Numbered from the stretch's first letter, positions 30,376-39,093 are shown. The stretch: 64,000 nt of DNA from CBDCBA01 sp965214125 (GCA_965214125.1 CBDCBA010000011.1:10523-74522), one strand, 5' to 3'. Made by a program: numbers and translations. The notes: a model not told the origin generated them from the letters alone.

Positions 30376-31779
30376 CTACCCCTCCAACCACCCGCCGGTG
30401 AAGCCTGCCCGGCGTAAGCCGCGTGCCATCGGGATGCTTTGCCGCGCGTGACGCCAGACGGCGTCGCAGAGGTGATTGCCGGCCATCATCGTGATCGGCG
30501 CCTGCTCGATCGCCAGGTCGTGTTCGTCGACCCAGCCGTGGGGGCAGTCGGGGTCGATGTACGTCTGGTTGTAGCTCCCCAGGAACCCGCTCCAGCCCGG
30601 CTTGCAGAGCGTGACGTCGCGATGTGCCCGAATGGCAGCGATGGTCTCGATCGGCAGGAACGGCAGGCTCGCAGCGGCGGCCCACGGAGCGAGGGTGCCG
30701 TCGTCGACCACCCCACCCGGCGGCGACAGCCCACGCTCGACGTAGCCGTGAAACCGCAACTTTCGACCGTCGCGGCGGAGCTGCGTCGCGTGCTCGATGC
30801 CCGGCCCGTTGCTGGCGCTCAGACCCCAGAGGGTGGGGCCATAGCCGTCGAAACCTTGTGGATTACGGGTCGCGTAGTGAATCTGCGCGAGCGTGCCCCG
30901 CCGGGCGTTCTCCATGTAGTCGAAGCCGCGGTCGCGGAAAAAGGGGTCGACGATTCCGCGTAGGTCGAGGAACGCGTGCGGGAACTGATGGGCGAACAGC
31001 GGCGGGCAGTGCAGGTGCTCGACGCCCTCCACCGTTGCCCAATCCCGCTCGTACGTTGCACACCAGGCGGTGTAGCTTTCGGGCGGGACCGCGTGGGTGG
31101 TCGAGCCGAGGGCGAGGATGTACAGCAGCAGCCCTTCACTGTAGCCGTCCCATTCGCACCGGAGAAACCCGTCGCGGCCGTGCCCCGCACGCTGCCGCCC
31201 GACCGCCTCGGGCCGCCAACCGTGGGAGAGGCGGCCGCCGGGGCGCAGCATGAACCCGAAGTCGACGCGGTCGTAGATCGTTGCCACACCGGCCCGCAAC
31301 TCGACGGCGTCGGCCTCGTCCTGATCGAAGGCCGCGGCGGCGATCAGCAGGCCCGCCAGGAGCAACGCCGTGTCGATCGTGCTGAGCTCGCTTCGCCACT
31401 CGCGATTTCCCTTGTCACGGCCATCCGCTTTGAGAAAGTGGTAGTACCAGCCGCGGTATCCCGCCGCCGTCACGGCCACCGTCCGCGTGTCGGCCATGGG
31501 CAGGGCGAGGATGCGGCGGACGATCGCCGCGCATCGTCGCTTGGCCTCTTGGCGCGAGACGAGATTCAGCTCCATCGCCGCCACGTAGGCCGCCGCCGCA
31601 AACCCGCAGGCGGCGATGCTGCACGGGCTGTCCCGTTTGGCCGAATCGCGGATCAGCCCACCGTTGAAGGCGTGGTCGGTGAAGTACCCCATCGCCTCGC
31701 CCGCGGTGAGCCGGATGAGCGTGTCATCATCCTCCACCAAGCCAATTTCGGGAAGCGGGACGGGTTCGGTTGGCGGCAC
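30376..31779 (-). CDS. Glucoamylase-like family protein
   Basis: A 467-residue protein matching the glucoamylase-like (Pfam PF10091) fold: an all-helical barrel with GLIRDSAKRDSPCSIAACGF, YRGWYYHFLKADG, STIDTALLLAGLLIAAAAF, WDGYSEGLLLYILALGS, YGPTLWGLSASNGPG and APWAAAASLPFLPIETI. Homologues cleave beta-1,2- or related glucans; the substrate is unproved. No signal peptide is seen with the GTG start at 31779; longer readings enter low-complexity antisense of the neighbouring gene. It diverges from the glycine-zipper gene. Confidence 0.82.
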   Translation of the reverse strand: MPPTEPVPLPEIGLVEDDDTLIRLTAGEAMGYFTDHAFNGGLIRDSAKRDSPCSIAACGFAAAAYVAAMELNLVSRQEAKRRCAAIVRRILALPMADTRTVAVTAAGYRGWYYHFLKADGRDKGNREWRSELSTIDTALLLAGLLIAAAAFDQDEADAVELRAGVATIYDRVDFGFMLRPGGRLSHGWRPEAVGRQRAGHGRDGFLRCEWDGYSEGLLLYILALGSTTHAVPPESYTAWCATYERDWATVEGVEHLHCPPLFAHQFPHAFLDLRGIVDPFFRDRGFDYMENARRGTLAQIHYATRNPQGFDGYGPTLWGLSASNGPGIEHATQLRRDGRKLRFHGYVERGLSPPGGVVDDGTLAPWAAAASLPFLPIETIAAIRAHRDVTLCKPGWSGFLGSYNQTYIDPDCPHGWVDEHDLAIEQAPITMMAGNHLCDAVWRHARQSIPMARGLRRAGFTGGWLEG

Positions 31780-31821
31780 GACGCTTGCATGGTATCCGGC
31801 TCCCCCTTTCCAGGAGTCACC

Positions 31822-32328
31822 ATGGCAACTCAAACCGATCCAAAGCACGAGCCCGACCGCAACGAAGACCCCATCACCGGCTCGCCCGGCAGCCACCCGG
31901 CCGGCACGGGCATTGGCGCCGCCAGCGGCGCGGCAACGGGCGCGGCCGTGGGCGCGATTGGCGGCCCGGTCGGCGCCGTCATCGGCGGCGTGAGCGGCGC
32001 GATCGTCGGCGGCCTGATCGGCCACGGCATCGGCGAGGCCGTCGATCCGACCGAAGACGCCTACTGGCGCGAAAACCACGCCAGCCGCGACTACTACGAC
32101 AAAGGCTACGGCTACGACGACTACGAGCCCGCGTACCGCCTCGGCTACAACGCCGCCGAGGCTCGCCGTGGCGACGACAAGTACGTTCCGGCCTACGACG
32201 ACGACACCGACAAGGCCCTTGGCGAGCACTACGACAAGTCGTTCCGCGGCGAGAGCAAGCTCGACTGGGACCGCGCCCGCCACGCCACCCGCGACGCCTA
32301 CGAACGCCGCGCTCAGGCCAGCGCGTAA
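31822..32328 (+). CDS. Glycine-zipper protein
   Basis: A 168-residue protein with an acidic N-terminus, a long Gly/Ala-rich zipper (residues about 28-72: GAASGAATGAAVGAIGGPVG followed by a second helix) and a polar C-terminus of about 95 residues with Tyr/Asp-rich stretches (DYYDKGYGYDDYEPAYRLGY). The zipper may insert in or span a membrane. AGGAG lies 5-9 bases before the ATG. No function can be assigned; such proteins are common in stress responses. Confidence 0.75.
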   Translation: MATQTDPKHEPDRNEDPITGSPGSHPAGTGIGAASGAATGAAVGAIGGPVGAVIGGVSGAIVGGLIGHGIGEAVDPTEDAYWRENHASRDYYDKGYGYDDYEPAYRLGYNAAEARRGDDKYVPAYDDDTDKALGEHYDKSFRGESKLDWDRARHATRDAYERRAQASA

Positions 32329-32396
32329 CCTTGATCGCGCCATTGCCCCATCGCAATCGGCCGCCCGCCGTCGCACCCGCGGCGGCGGGCGGCTTC

Positions 32397-32402
32397 TAAA
32401 CT
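32397..32402 (+). promoter_or_regulatory. -10 hexamer of the YpdA-like gene
   Basis: TAAACT, 7 bases before the ATG at 32410. Just upstream, GCCGCCCGCCG and CGGCGGGCGGC form a stem (32371-32392) that can terminate the preceding gene. Confidence 0.4.
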
Positions 32403-32409
32403 TGCAGCC

Positions 32410-33486
32410 ATGTCGGAGCACCACACTCGCGTTGTCATCGTCGGCGGCGGGCCGATTGGCATCGAATTGTCCGTCGCATTACGCCGCGCGACCGTGGACC
32501 ACGTCGTCCTCGAGGCCAAGCAGATCGGCCACACGATGTCGTGGTGGGCGCCGCAGACAAAGTGGTTCAGCAGCAACGAACGCATCGCCATCGCCGGCGT
32601 GCCGCTTATCACGCCCGATCAGCAGAAGGCGACCCGCGAGCAGTACCTAGCCTACCTCCGCGGCGTCGTCGAGCAGTTCGACCTGCCGATCCGTCCCTAC
32701 GCGCCGGTCGTGTCGATCGAGCGCCGGGACGATGGCGGATTCCTCGTGACGGCGGCCCCGCGTGGGCGGCGCGAGGTGTTTCGGTGCGAGTCCGTCGTGC
32801 TCGCGGTGGGCGGCACGGACTTCCCCCGCGAGCTCGGCATCGAGGGCGAAGATTTGCCACACGTCGACGGCTACCTGCGGGAGCCGCATAACTATTTCGG
32901 CCGGCGCGTGCTGGTCATCGGCGGGCGAAACAGTGCGGTCGAGGCCGCTCTGCGTTGCCACCATGCCGGGGCGAAAGTGGCCTTGAGCTATCGCGGCGAG
33001 GAACTGCCGGGCAAGAGCATCAAATACTGGCTGCTGCCGGAGATTCAGGGTCTCCTTAAGAGTGGCCGCATCGAGAGCCACTTCGACACAGTGCCCGTAC
33101 GCATCACGCCGACGCACGTGGAGCTAGAGCGGGGCGGCGGCGAGCGGTACAAGGTCGAGGCCGACGAGGTCCTCAGCCTGATCGGGTACGCCCAGGATCA
33201 GCGCCTCCTCAAGCGGAGTGGCGTCGACCTGATCGGCAAGTCGCAGCACCCGGACTTCGACCCGCGCACGATGGAGACCAACGTGCCCGGCCTGTACATC
33301 GCGGGGACCGCCGTCGCGGGAACGCAGAGCAGCCACTACAAGATTTTCCTGGAAAACTGCCACATCCACGTCGATCGCATCCTCGCCCACCTGCGCGGCG
33401 AGCCCGCCCCCGACGACGGCACCGCCGGCCTGCCCGCGGCCATGCAGCACCTCGCCGATGAGGTCGCTGCGACACCCGAAAGCTGA
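32410..33486 (+). CDS. YpdA-like FAD-dependent reductase
   Basis: A 358-residue flavoprotein of the YpdA family, in Firmicutes the bacillithiol disulfide reductase. Two dinucleotide folds are seen: VVIVGGGPIGIELSVALRRA (FAD) and VLVIGGRNSAVEAALRC (NADPH). Family hallmarks are TKWFSSNERIAIAGVPLITP and the C-terminal DPRTMETNVPGLYIAGTAVA. There is no CxxC redox pair. The organism may not use bacillithiol; no bshA-C genes are in view, so the substrate is open. It stops two bases from the convergent glmM. Confidence 0.85.
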   Translation: MSEHHTRVVIVGGGPIGIELSVALRRATVDHVVLEAKQIGHTMSWWAPQTKWFSSNERIAIAGVPLITPDQQKATREQYLAYLRGVVEQFDLPIRPYAPVVSIERRDDGGFLVTAAPRGRREVFRCESVVLAVGGTDFPRELGIEGEDLPHVDGYLREPHNYFGRRVLVIGGRNSAVEAALRCHHAGAKVALSYRGEELPGKSIKYWLLPEIQGLLKSGRIESHFDTVPVRITPTHVELERGGGERYKVEADEVLSLIGYAQDQRLLKRSGVDLIGKSQHPDFDPRTMETNVPGLYIAGTAVAGTQSSHYKIFLENCHIHVDRILAHLRGEPAPDDGTAGLPAAMQHLADEVAATPES

Positions 33487-33488
33487 CG

Positions 33489-34868
33489 CTACAGGCTTGC
33501 TTCAACGATCTTGCGCACCTCGCTCACCCGCGCCTCGGCCGCGTCGCGCTCGGGGGCCTCGGCGATAATTCGCAGGATCGGCTCCGTGTTGCTCGCGCGC
33601 ACGCTCACCCAGCCGTCGGGCCAATCGACGCGCAGGCCGTCGCTCGTGTCGATGTTCTCGTTGTCGTACTTCTTCGCGACGAGGTCGATGGCGGGCTCGG
33701 CGTCCTCCTTCTTCGGCAGGGGGAGCTTGTCCTTGACGATCACGTAGCTGGGAATCTCCGCAACAAGTTCACTGAGCGTCTTGCCACTTTCGGCCATGAG
33801 TTGCAGGACGTACGCCATTGCTACGAGTGAGTCGCGGCCGGGGACGATGCGCGGGTCGATCACTCCGCCGTTGCCCTCGCCGCCGATAACGGCGTCGTTC
33901 TCCAGCATCGCGTTGATGACGTTCGCCTCCCCCACCGCCGACCGCACGACCGTCGCGCCGTTTTCGGCGGCGATGTCGTTGAGCATCCGGCTGGTCGACT
34001 GGTTCGTGCCGGCGACGGCGTTCTGCCCCTTCTTCTTTCCGAGCACGAACTTTGCCGCGAGGGCAAGCGTGTACTCCTCGCCGATGTACCGGCCGTTCTC
34101 GTCGACGATCGCCAAACGGTCGGCGTCGGGGTCCTGCGCGAACCCGACCGCCGCCTTCTGCCGCCGCACTTCTTCGCACAACCCCTGGAGGTTCGCCTCC
34201 GTCGGCTCGGGCTCGTGCGGGAACTGACCGTTGGGCGTGTTGTGCATGTGAACCAGCCGCACGCCAAGCTTGCTGAGCAGCGTCGCACAACTCACACATC
34301 CGGCCCCGTTGACACTGTCGACCACGACCTTGAATGCCTGAGTCGAAATCCCCAGCACGTCGACGCGGTCGAGCACCTTCTTGATGTGAACCGCGTGCGC
34401 CGTCGGGTCGTGCTGCGGGCTGGCAAGCTGCTCGACCGAGACTGTCGGCAGGACCTCGTCGTCGTAAAACTCGCGGATGGCGGCGACGTCTTCGGGAGGC
34501 GGCGCGACGCTGCGGTCGGTCAGGAACTTGAGCCCGTTCCATTCGATCGGGTTGTGGCTGGCCGTCGCGACGACGCCGGCGTCGGCCTTCAGGTGCTGCA
34601 CCATGATCGCGACGGCCGGCGTGGTGACGACGGCTAGATCAATCACCTCGATCCCCGCCGCGGTCAGCGTGCCGAGCACGGTGTCGCGGACCCACATGCC
34701 GCTGGGCCGACTGTCGCGCCCAAAGACCACGACCGGCCGCCTGTCGCCGCACCGCTGTTTCAGCCACGCGGCGAACGCCCCGCTCATCCGCTGGACCACG
34801 CGCGGCGTCAGGCTTCCGCCGATCGTCCCGCGCATCCCGCTCACGCCGATCATCAGTGCGTCGCTCAT
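33489..34868 (-). CDS. glmM: Phosphoglucosamine mutase
   Basis: Interconverts glucosamine 6- and 1-phosphate for UDP-GlcNAc synthesis. The 459-residue alpha-D-phosphohexomutase has the phosphoserine loop VVATASHNPIEWNGLKFL, the metal loop QDPDADRLAIVDENGRYIGEE, the sugar loop GEGNGGVIDPRIV and the phosphate-binding RASNTEPILRIIAEA. Loop GEGNGG (not GEYSGH) is like the glucosamine or archaeal mutases, so phosphomannomutase activity is possible. ATG at 34868 has AAGAAT 7 bases upstream. It could feed neuC via UDP-GlcNAc. Confidence 0.88.
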   Translation of the reverse strand: MSDALMIGVSGMRGTIGGSLTPRVVQRMSGAFAAWLKQRCGDRRPVVVFGRDSRPSGMWVRDTVLGTLTAAGIEVIDLAVVTTPAVAIMVQHLKADAGVVATASHNPIEWNGLKFLTDRSVAPPPEDVAAIREFYDDEVLPTVSVEQLASPQHDPTAHAVHIKKVLDRVDVLGISTQAFKVVVDSVNGAGCVSCATLLSKLGVRLVHMHNTPNGQFPHEPEPTEANLQGLCEEVRRQKAAVGFAQDPDADRLAIVDENGRYIGEEYTLALAAKFVLGKKKGQNAVAGTNQSTSRMLNDIAAENGATVVRSAVGEANVINAMLENDAVIGGEGNGGVIDPRIVPGRDSLVAMAYVLQLMAESGKTLSELVAEIPSYVIVKDKLPLPKKEDAEPAIDLVAKKYDNENIDTSDGLRVDWPDGWVSVRASNTEPILRIIAEAPERDAAEARVSEVRKIVEASL

Positions 34869-34891
34869 TGCCGGCATTCTTAGGCAACACC

Positions 34892-35983
34892 TCAGGCACC
34901 AAAATATCGTGCGTGCGCAGAGCGGGCCGCCGACAGGTCGGTCGTGCCCTGCACGATCACGCGGGCGTCGCGGAAGGCGGTCATGCGGATCGATGGTCGA
35001 TCGGCCGGCGTAAAGCGGAGCATCATCGGCGTCTGCGACACCTCGCCGAGCGGGCGGAGTTTCGCGGCGAGAATGTCCAGCTTCCACGTCGCGTTGGGCG
35101 TGCGAAGTTGGACCGCACCGCGGCCGCACAGGGCGACGGCGTCGCCTGCGGGTTGGTCGAGGAAAGGGAACTCGTGGCGGGCGCAGCAGGGACAAGTTGG
35201 GTCTTTCGCGGACGACAGGTCGATTGTGCGGAACTCGCCCGTCCAGACGTCGAACGCTTGCAACGCGCGCGGCGGGTCGCCGCTGACGAGCGTGCGAATC
35301 GCGAGGGCGGCCTGTAGATTGCCGACAATTCCCGACGCCGCCGCGAGGATGCCGGCGGTGTCGCACGTCTCCAACTCCCCCGGCGGCGGCGGATCGCGGA
35401 AGACGCAGCGCAGGCAAGGACCCGCCTCCGCCGTAGGGTGGGATTTATCCCACCTCTGGTTCGATTGATCCGACTCGCCGGATGGTGGGATGAATCCCAC
35501 CCTACCCAGAGCCATCGCCCTTCCCTCCGTGCCGACGGCGGCGCCGTAGATCCACGGCTTGCCACGCTTCACCGCAGCGTCGTTGAGCAGGTACCGCGTG
35601 GCGGCGTTGTCGGTGCCGTCAACGATCAGGTTGGCCTCCTCGACGAGGGCGAGGACGTTGTCGACATCGACGTCGACTGGCCGCGGTTCGAGGGAAATCG
35701 AAGAGTTGACGCGCTGCAACCGCTCGGCGGCGGCGACGGCCTTGGGGCGGCTGTCGGTCGCGTCGGCTTCGTCGTACAGGGTTTGACGTTGGAGATTGGT
35801 CACCTCGACCAAATCGCGATCGATCAAGATCAGCCGGCCGACGCCGGCGCGGGCGAGCGAGTCGGCGGCAACGGTGCCGAGCGCCCCGCAGCCGAGGATG
35901 GCGACGGTAGCCTCCGCGAGCCGAGCCTGGCCGGCGTCGCCGATCTGCGGGAGAAGGGTTTGGCGGTGGTAGCGGTCCGGCAC
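34892..35983 (-). CDS. MoeB/ThiF/HesA-type adenylyltransferase with inserted repeat
   Basis: A 363-residue E1-like enzyme that would adenylate the C-terminus of a small sulfur carrier (MoaD or ThiS type). Seen: RYHRQTLLPQIG, the nucleotide loop ILGCGALGTVAADSLARAGV, LIDRDLVEVTNLQRQTLY, DGTDNAATRYLLND, zinc cysteines CLRC and CPCC, and the catalytic-Cys region ETCDTAGILAAASGIVG. Between GRAMAL and the first CxxC the frame runs through the family A palindrome (residues about 160-184), adding about 25 residues where relatives have none. The C-terminal 100 residues have no rhodanese signature. GTG 35983 is chosen because a TTG at 36004 overlaps the divergent start. Confidence 0.82.
   Translation of the reverse strand: MPDRYHRQTLLPQIGDAGQARLAEATVAILGCGALGTVAADSLARAGVGRLILIDRDLVEVTNLQRQTLYDEADATDSRPKAVAAAERLQRVNSSISLEPRPVDVDVDNVLALVEEANLIVDGTDNAATRYLLNDAAVKRGKPWIYGAAVGTEGRAMALGRVGFIPPSGESDQSNQRWDKSHPTAEAGPCLRCVFRDPPPPGELETCDTAGILAAASGIVGNLQAALAIRTLVSGDPPRALQAFDVWTGEFRTIDLSSAKDPTCPCCARHEFPFLDQPAGDAVALCGRGAVQLRTPNATWKLDILAAKLRPLGEVSQTPMMLRFTPADRPSIRMTAFRDARVIVQGTTDLSAARSAHARYFGA
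35433..35505. repeat. Family A palindrome, copy 2, within a gene
   Basis: Arms 35433-35454 and 35484-35505 match the family A unit (core GGTGGGATTCATCCCACC, one change in the left arm) in inverted orientation. It lies inside the MoeB/ThiF-type gene and is read through in frame, encoding VGFIPP at one arm and WDKSHPTAEA at the other. Confidence 0.9.
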
Positions 35984-35990
35984 GGGTTCA

Positions 35991-35996
35991 TAGGAT
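35991..35996 (+). promoter_or_regulatory. -10 hexamer of the YlbF-family gene
   Basis: TAGGAT, 7 bases before the ATG at 36004. Confidence 0.4.
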
Positions 35997-36003
35997 ACGG
36001 GCA

Positions 36004-36435
36004 ATGGCAGACGACACCCTCGACAAGGACATCCTCGACGCCGCCCAAACGCTCGGCGATCTCATCGCCAAGCACCCGGCGATCGAGAAGTATGCCGACG
36101 CCCAGAAGGCCCTGCGCGACGACAAGGACGCCGGCCGCATGCTCCAGCAGTTCGAGCAAAAGGCGATGGTCCTGGCCCGCAACGAGCAGTACGGCCAGCC
36201 CGTCAGCGCCGCCGACCGGCAGGAGCTCGAAACGATGCAGGCCAACCTCGCGAGCAACCTGCGCGTGAAGGCGTTCAGCATCGCCCAGACCGACATGACC
36301 GATTTGCTCCGCAAGGTCAGCCAGACGTGGCAGAAGCCCGTCGCCAAGGCACAGGGCGAAGACGATCAGCCGCAAGGCCAGGACGAGTTTGGCGGCGTCA
36401 GCGGCGGCGGTATGGGCGGGTTGCAGATGCCGTAG
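36004..36435 (+). CDS. YlbF/YmcA (DUF964) family protein
   Basis: A 143-residue helical protein: LDAAQTLGDLIAKHPAIEKY, AQKALRDDKDAGRMLQQFEQ and the following helices are typical of the Com_YlbF family, which in Bacillus complexes with RNase Y and affects biofilm and competence. A Gln/Gly-rich tail (residues about 115-143) is additional. The TAG stop is supplied by the first bases of the family A palindrome at 36432. No cysteines for the YlbF/YmcA/YaaT Fe-S cluster are seen in it. Confidence 0.8.
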   Translation: MADDTLDKDILDAAQTLGDLIAKHPAIEKYADAQKALRDDKDAGRMLQQFEQKAMVLARNEQYGQPVSAADRQELETMQANLASNLRVKAFSIAQTDMTDLLRKVSQTWQKPVAKAQGEDDQPQGQDEFGGVSGGGMGGLQMP

Positions 36436-36503
36436 GGTGGGATTCATCCCACCATCGGGTCAACAAGTTGCTGCATTCGGAGGTGGGTTGAAACCCACCC
36501 TAC
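36432..36503. repeat. Family A palindrome, copy 3
   Basis: Left arm 36432-36453 matches the unit exactly; the right arm 36482-36503 is a variant with GGTGGGTTGAAACCCACC. The left end provides the stop of the gene before it, and the right end provides TAC of a TACATT -10 hexamer for the next gene. Confidence 0.88.
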
Positions 36504-36506
36504 ATT
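36501..36506 (+). promoter_or_regulatory. -10 hexamer of the EVE gene
   Basis: TACATT, 6 bases before the ATG at 36513. Its first three bases are the end of the family A palindrome, so the element may have supplied part of the promoter. Confidence 0.4.
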
Positions 36507-36512
36507 GTCGAC

Positions 36513-36914
36513 ATGGCCTACTGGTTGTTGAAGACGGAGCCGGATGTCTACTCGATCAACGACCTCGAGCGCGACAAGTCGACCGTTTGGGACGGCGTGA
36601 CGAACAACGCCGCGCTGAAGAACATCCGCGCCATGCACCGCGGCGACGGGTGCCTGATCTACCACACGGGCAAAGAACGCGCGGCCGTCGGTATCGCGAA
36701 GGTCACGAAGGGGCCGCACCCGGACCCGGCAGAGGACGACGAGAAGCTGGTCATCGTGACCGTGAAGTTTGTGAAGAAGTTTGAGGCGCCTGTCACTCTT
36801 GCGATGGTGAAGGCCGAGGAGCAACTCGCCGATTGGGACCTTGTCCGACAGTCGCGACTGAGCGTGGTGCCGGTGTCGGACGAGCAGTGGAAGTGGGTGT
36901 GTGAGAAAGGATGA
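36513..36914 (+). CDS. EVE-domain protein
   Basis: A 133-residue single EVE domain, a PUA-like fold that binds modified bases in DNA or RNA. It starts with the diagnostic AYWLLKTEPDVYSINDLERD, followed by WDGVTNNAALKNIRAMHRGD, CLIYHTGKERAAVGIAKV, a beta-strand KLVIVTVKFVKKF and the end QSRLSVVPVSDEQWKWV, as in bacterial YjbR-unrelated EVE proteins and human THYN1. The stop TGA lies within the left arm of the palindrome at 36905. No methylation or restriction genes are adjacent, so its ligand is not suggested by context. Confidence 0.93.
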   Translation: MAYWLLKTEPDVYSINDLERDKSTVWDGVTNNAALKNIRAMHRGDGCLIYHTGKERAAVGIAKVTKGPHPDPAEDDEKLVIVTVKFVKKFEAPVTLAMVKAEEQLADWDLVRQSRLSVVPVSDEQWKWVCEKG

Positions 36915-37011
36915 AGGCAGAAGGATGAAGGATGAACCCGACCCGGAGCCGAGGCAGACGTCTCCGGTTCGGGCTCAGGTTCATCCTTCATCCTTCTGCC
37001 TTCATCCTTTC
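36905..37011. repeat. Longest perfect palindrome in the window
   Basis: Perfect 34-base arms, 36905-36938 and 36978-37011, built from GAAGGATGAAGG-type units; the intervening 39 bases are partly self-complementary too (CGACCCGGAG with CTCCGGTTCG). It contains the stop of the EVE gene and ends 5 bases before the stop of the convergent permease gene. Confidence 0.92.
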
Positions 37012-37016
37012 CGCGC

Positions 37017-38312
37017 TCACTCGTGCCGCAACGCTTGAATCGGATCGAGGTTCGCGGCGCGGACGGCTGGGTAGAGACCGAAGACGATGCCAACGAACAT
37101 GCTGATGCCGACGCTGACGATTAGGCTCCACGGCGTCACGACCGTGCGCATGTCCGTGTAATGCTCGATAATCTCCGGGATCAGCACGCCCAGCCCCATG
37201 CCGATGAGGCCGCCGATCGTGGAGAGCACCACGGTTTCGATCAAAAACTGCTGGATGATCACGCTCCGCCGAGCCCCAATGGCGCGGCGAATACCGATCT
37301 CGCGCGTCCGCTCAGTCACGCTCGCGAGCATGATGTTCATAATGCCAATGCCGCCGACGAGCAGGCTGATGCCGGCGATGCTGCCGAGGACGATGTTGTT
37401 GCGGCGCTTCGTCTCCTCAGCCTGGCGGAGCAGTTCAAGCGGGACGGTCATCTTGTAATCGACCTTGTCGTGAAACCGCTCGAACATCCGCCGTGTCGCG
37501 TTGGCGACGAGGGGCACGTCCTCCATGTCGTCGACCTCGACGATCACCTGGTGCAACTCGATCTCCTCGCGGCTGAAGTTGCCGGAGCTGATCTCGACGA
37601 TCAGGTCGCCGAGGCGTTCGCGCAGGAGCGGAAGGGGAACGTAGGCATCGACGTTTTCGTCGGGCGTCGGCAGGCCGCTGTTGCCGGCGTCGACGCCGTC
37701 GCGCCCGTTGTTGCCGCCGCCGGCACTTTCGACGATGCCGATCACCTCATAACTTCCCCCGCCGATGCTCACCTGGCTGCCGACGGTCGCCCGCGTCGCG
37801 AGCAGCTTGCGCGCGCCCTGCTCGGTCAGGACGACCACGTCGTTGTAGCCGCTCATGTCGCCGGGCGCGAGGTGTCGGCCGGCGACGAGGTTGCGCTTGA
37901 CGATCTCGCTCCATTGCGGCGTGGTGCCGACGAGGCGGAGCTCTTCAACGTTGGTGCCCAATCGCCCCTGCTTGCGAACGGCCTTGGCGGGCACCACGCG
38001 GCTGATGCCGGGGATCGTCTCGCGGAGCCGGCCGACGTCCTCGTACTTCACGCCGTAGTTGCTCATCCGCTGCCGCTGTCCGCCGCTGTTGGCGGCCGTC
38101 TCGACGGGCTCCTGGCTCGTGACGAGGATGTTGCGGCTGCCGAGCTTTTCGATCTGCGCCATCGCCTCGGCGCTGGCCCCCTCGCCGACGCTCAGCATCG
38201 CGACGACGCTGCCCACGCCGAAGACCACGCCGAGCATCGTCAAGAGCGACCGCAACTTGTGCAGCAGCAGGTTCTTGGTGCCGAGGCGGACATTCTTGAG
38301 GAAACGTCTCAT
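37017..38312 (-). CDS. MacB-type ABC transporter permease
   Basis: A 431-residue permease: an N-terminal helix (SLLTMLGVVFGVGSVVAML), a periplasmic MacB_PCD domain of about 240 residues (MSNYGVKYEDVGRLRETIPG, RHLAPGDMSGYNDVVVLTEQ), then three helices with ERTREIGIRRAIGARRSVII and a C-terminal GLYPAVRAANLDPIQALRHE. It lacks the ATPase, which is encoded by the gene just upstream, so it is a split MacB. It is the last gene of a four-gene efflux operon. Confidence 0.92.
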   Translation of the reverse strand: MRRFLKNVRLGTKNLLLHKLRSLLTMLGVVFGVGSVVAMLSVGEGASAEAMAQIEKLGSRNILVTSQEPVETAANSGGQRQRMSNYGVKYEDVGRLRETIPGISRVVPAKAVRKQGRLGTNVEELRLVGTTPQWSEIVKRNLVAGRHLAPGDMSGYNDVVVLTEQGARKLLATRATVGSQVSIGGGSYEVIGIVESAGGGNNGRDGVDAGNSGLPTPDENVDAYVPLPLLRERLGDLIVEISSGNFSREEIELHQVIVEVDDMEDVPLVANATRRMFERFHDKVDYKMTVPLELLRQAEETKRRNNIVLGSIAGISLLVGGIGIMNIMLASVTERTREIGIRRAIGARRSVIIQQFLIETVVLSTIGGLIGMGLGVLIPEIIEHYTDMRTVVTPWSLIVSVGISMFVGIVFGLYPAVRAANLDPIQALRHE

Positions 38313-38319
38313 GCGAGGG

Positions 38320-39093
38320 TCAGGCGTGGGCTCGGGCGGCGTGGCGTTCGTCGCGCTCGATGAGCCCGTCGCGCATGTGGATCTGCCGGCCGGCGTAGGC
38401 GGCGATGTCGGGCTCGTGCGTGACCATCACGATGGTCTTGCCGGCTCGGTTGAGCTCGATCAGCACATCCATGATCGACTCGGTGGTGGTCGAGTCGAGG
38501 TTGCCGGTGGGCTCGTCGGCGAGAATCAGCGGCGGGTTGTTCGCAAGGCTGCGCGCGATGGCGACGCGCTGCTGCTGACCGCCGGACAACTCGGTGGGCC
38601 GGTGGTCGAGCCGGTCGCCAAGGCCGACGCGGTTGGCGAGCTCGGTCGCCCGCTCGTGCATCGCGTCGGGATCCTGGTCGAGATAGAACATCGGCAATTC
38701 GATGTTCTCGCGCACGGTCAACTGCGGGATCAGGTTGAAGCTTTGGAAGATAAAGCCCAGCGCATCGAGGCGAAAGTCGCTGAGCTCGTCGTCGTCGAGC
38801 TCGCTCACGTCCTGCCCGTGGAGCACGTATCGGCCGTTGCTGGGGCGGTCGAGGGTGCCGAGCAGGTTGAGCATCGTGCTCTTGCCGCTGCCGCTGGGGC
38901 CCATCAGGCTGACGAACTCGCCCTCGCGGATGGTCAGCGTCACGCCGGCGAGGGCGCGGACGATCTGGTCGCCCATCACGTAGGTTTTCATCACGTCGAA
39001 GAGCTCGACAACCGGCTTTAAGCCCGCGTGTGCCGACGACTCCGCGAGCGGGCCGGCCTCCCTCGCGTCGACCGGTTCAGCCTCCAACGTCAC
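38320..39093 (-). CDS. MacB/LolD-type ABC transporter ATPase
   Basis: A 257-residue ATPase: Walker A GPSGSGKST, Q-loop FQSFNLIPQ, signature LSGGQQQRVAIARS, Walker B ILADEPTGNLDS and switch VTHEPD. A 20-residue N-terminal linker precedes the domain. GTG at 39093 overlaps the stop of the HlyD-type gene (GTGA), and the permease follows after seven bases. A much longer open reading upstream of this start is an antisense-like frame of the HlyD gene and is not coding. Confidence 0.93.
   Translation of the reverse strand: MTLEAEPVDAREAGPLAESSAHAGLKPVVELFDVMKTYVMGDQIVRALAGVTLTIREGEFVSLMGPSGSGKSTMLNLLGTLDRPSNGRYVLHGQDVSELDDDELSDFRLDALGFIFQSFNLIPQLTVRENIELPMFYLDQDPDAMHERATELANRVGLGDRLDHRPTELSGGQQQRVAIARSLANNPPLILADEPTGNLDSTTTESIMDVLIELNRAGKTIVMVTHEPDIAAYAGRQIHMRDGLIERDERHAARAHA

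Noticed and set aside
30376..32424. N-terminal extension of the glucoamylase-like gene
   Set aside because: The first 215 codons are antisense of the glycine-zipper gene, giving false hydrophobic Val/Ala runs.
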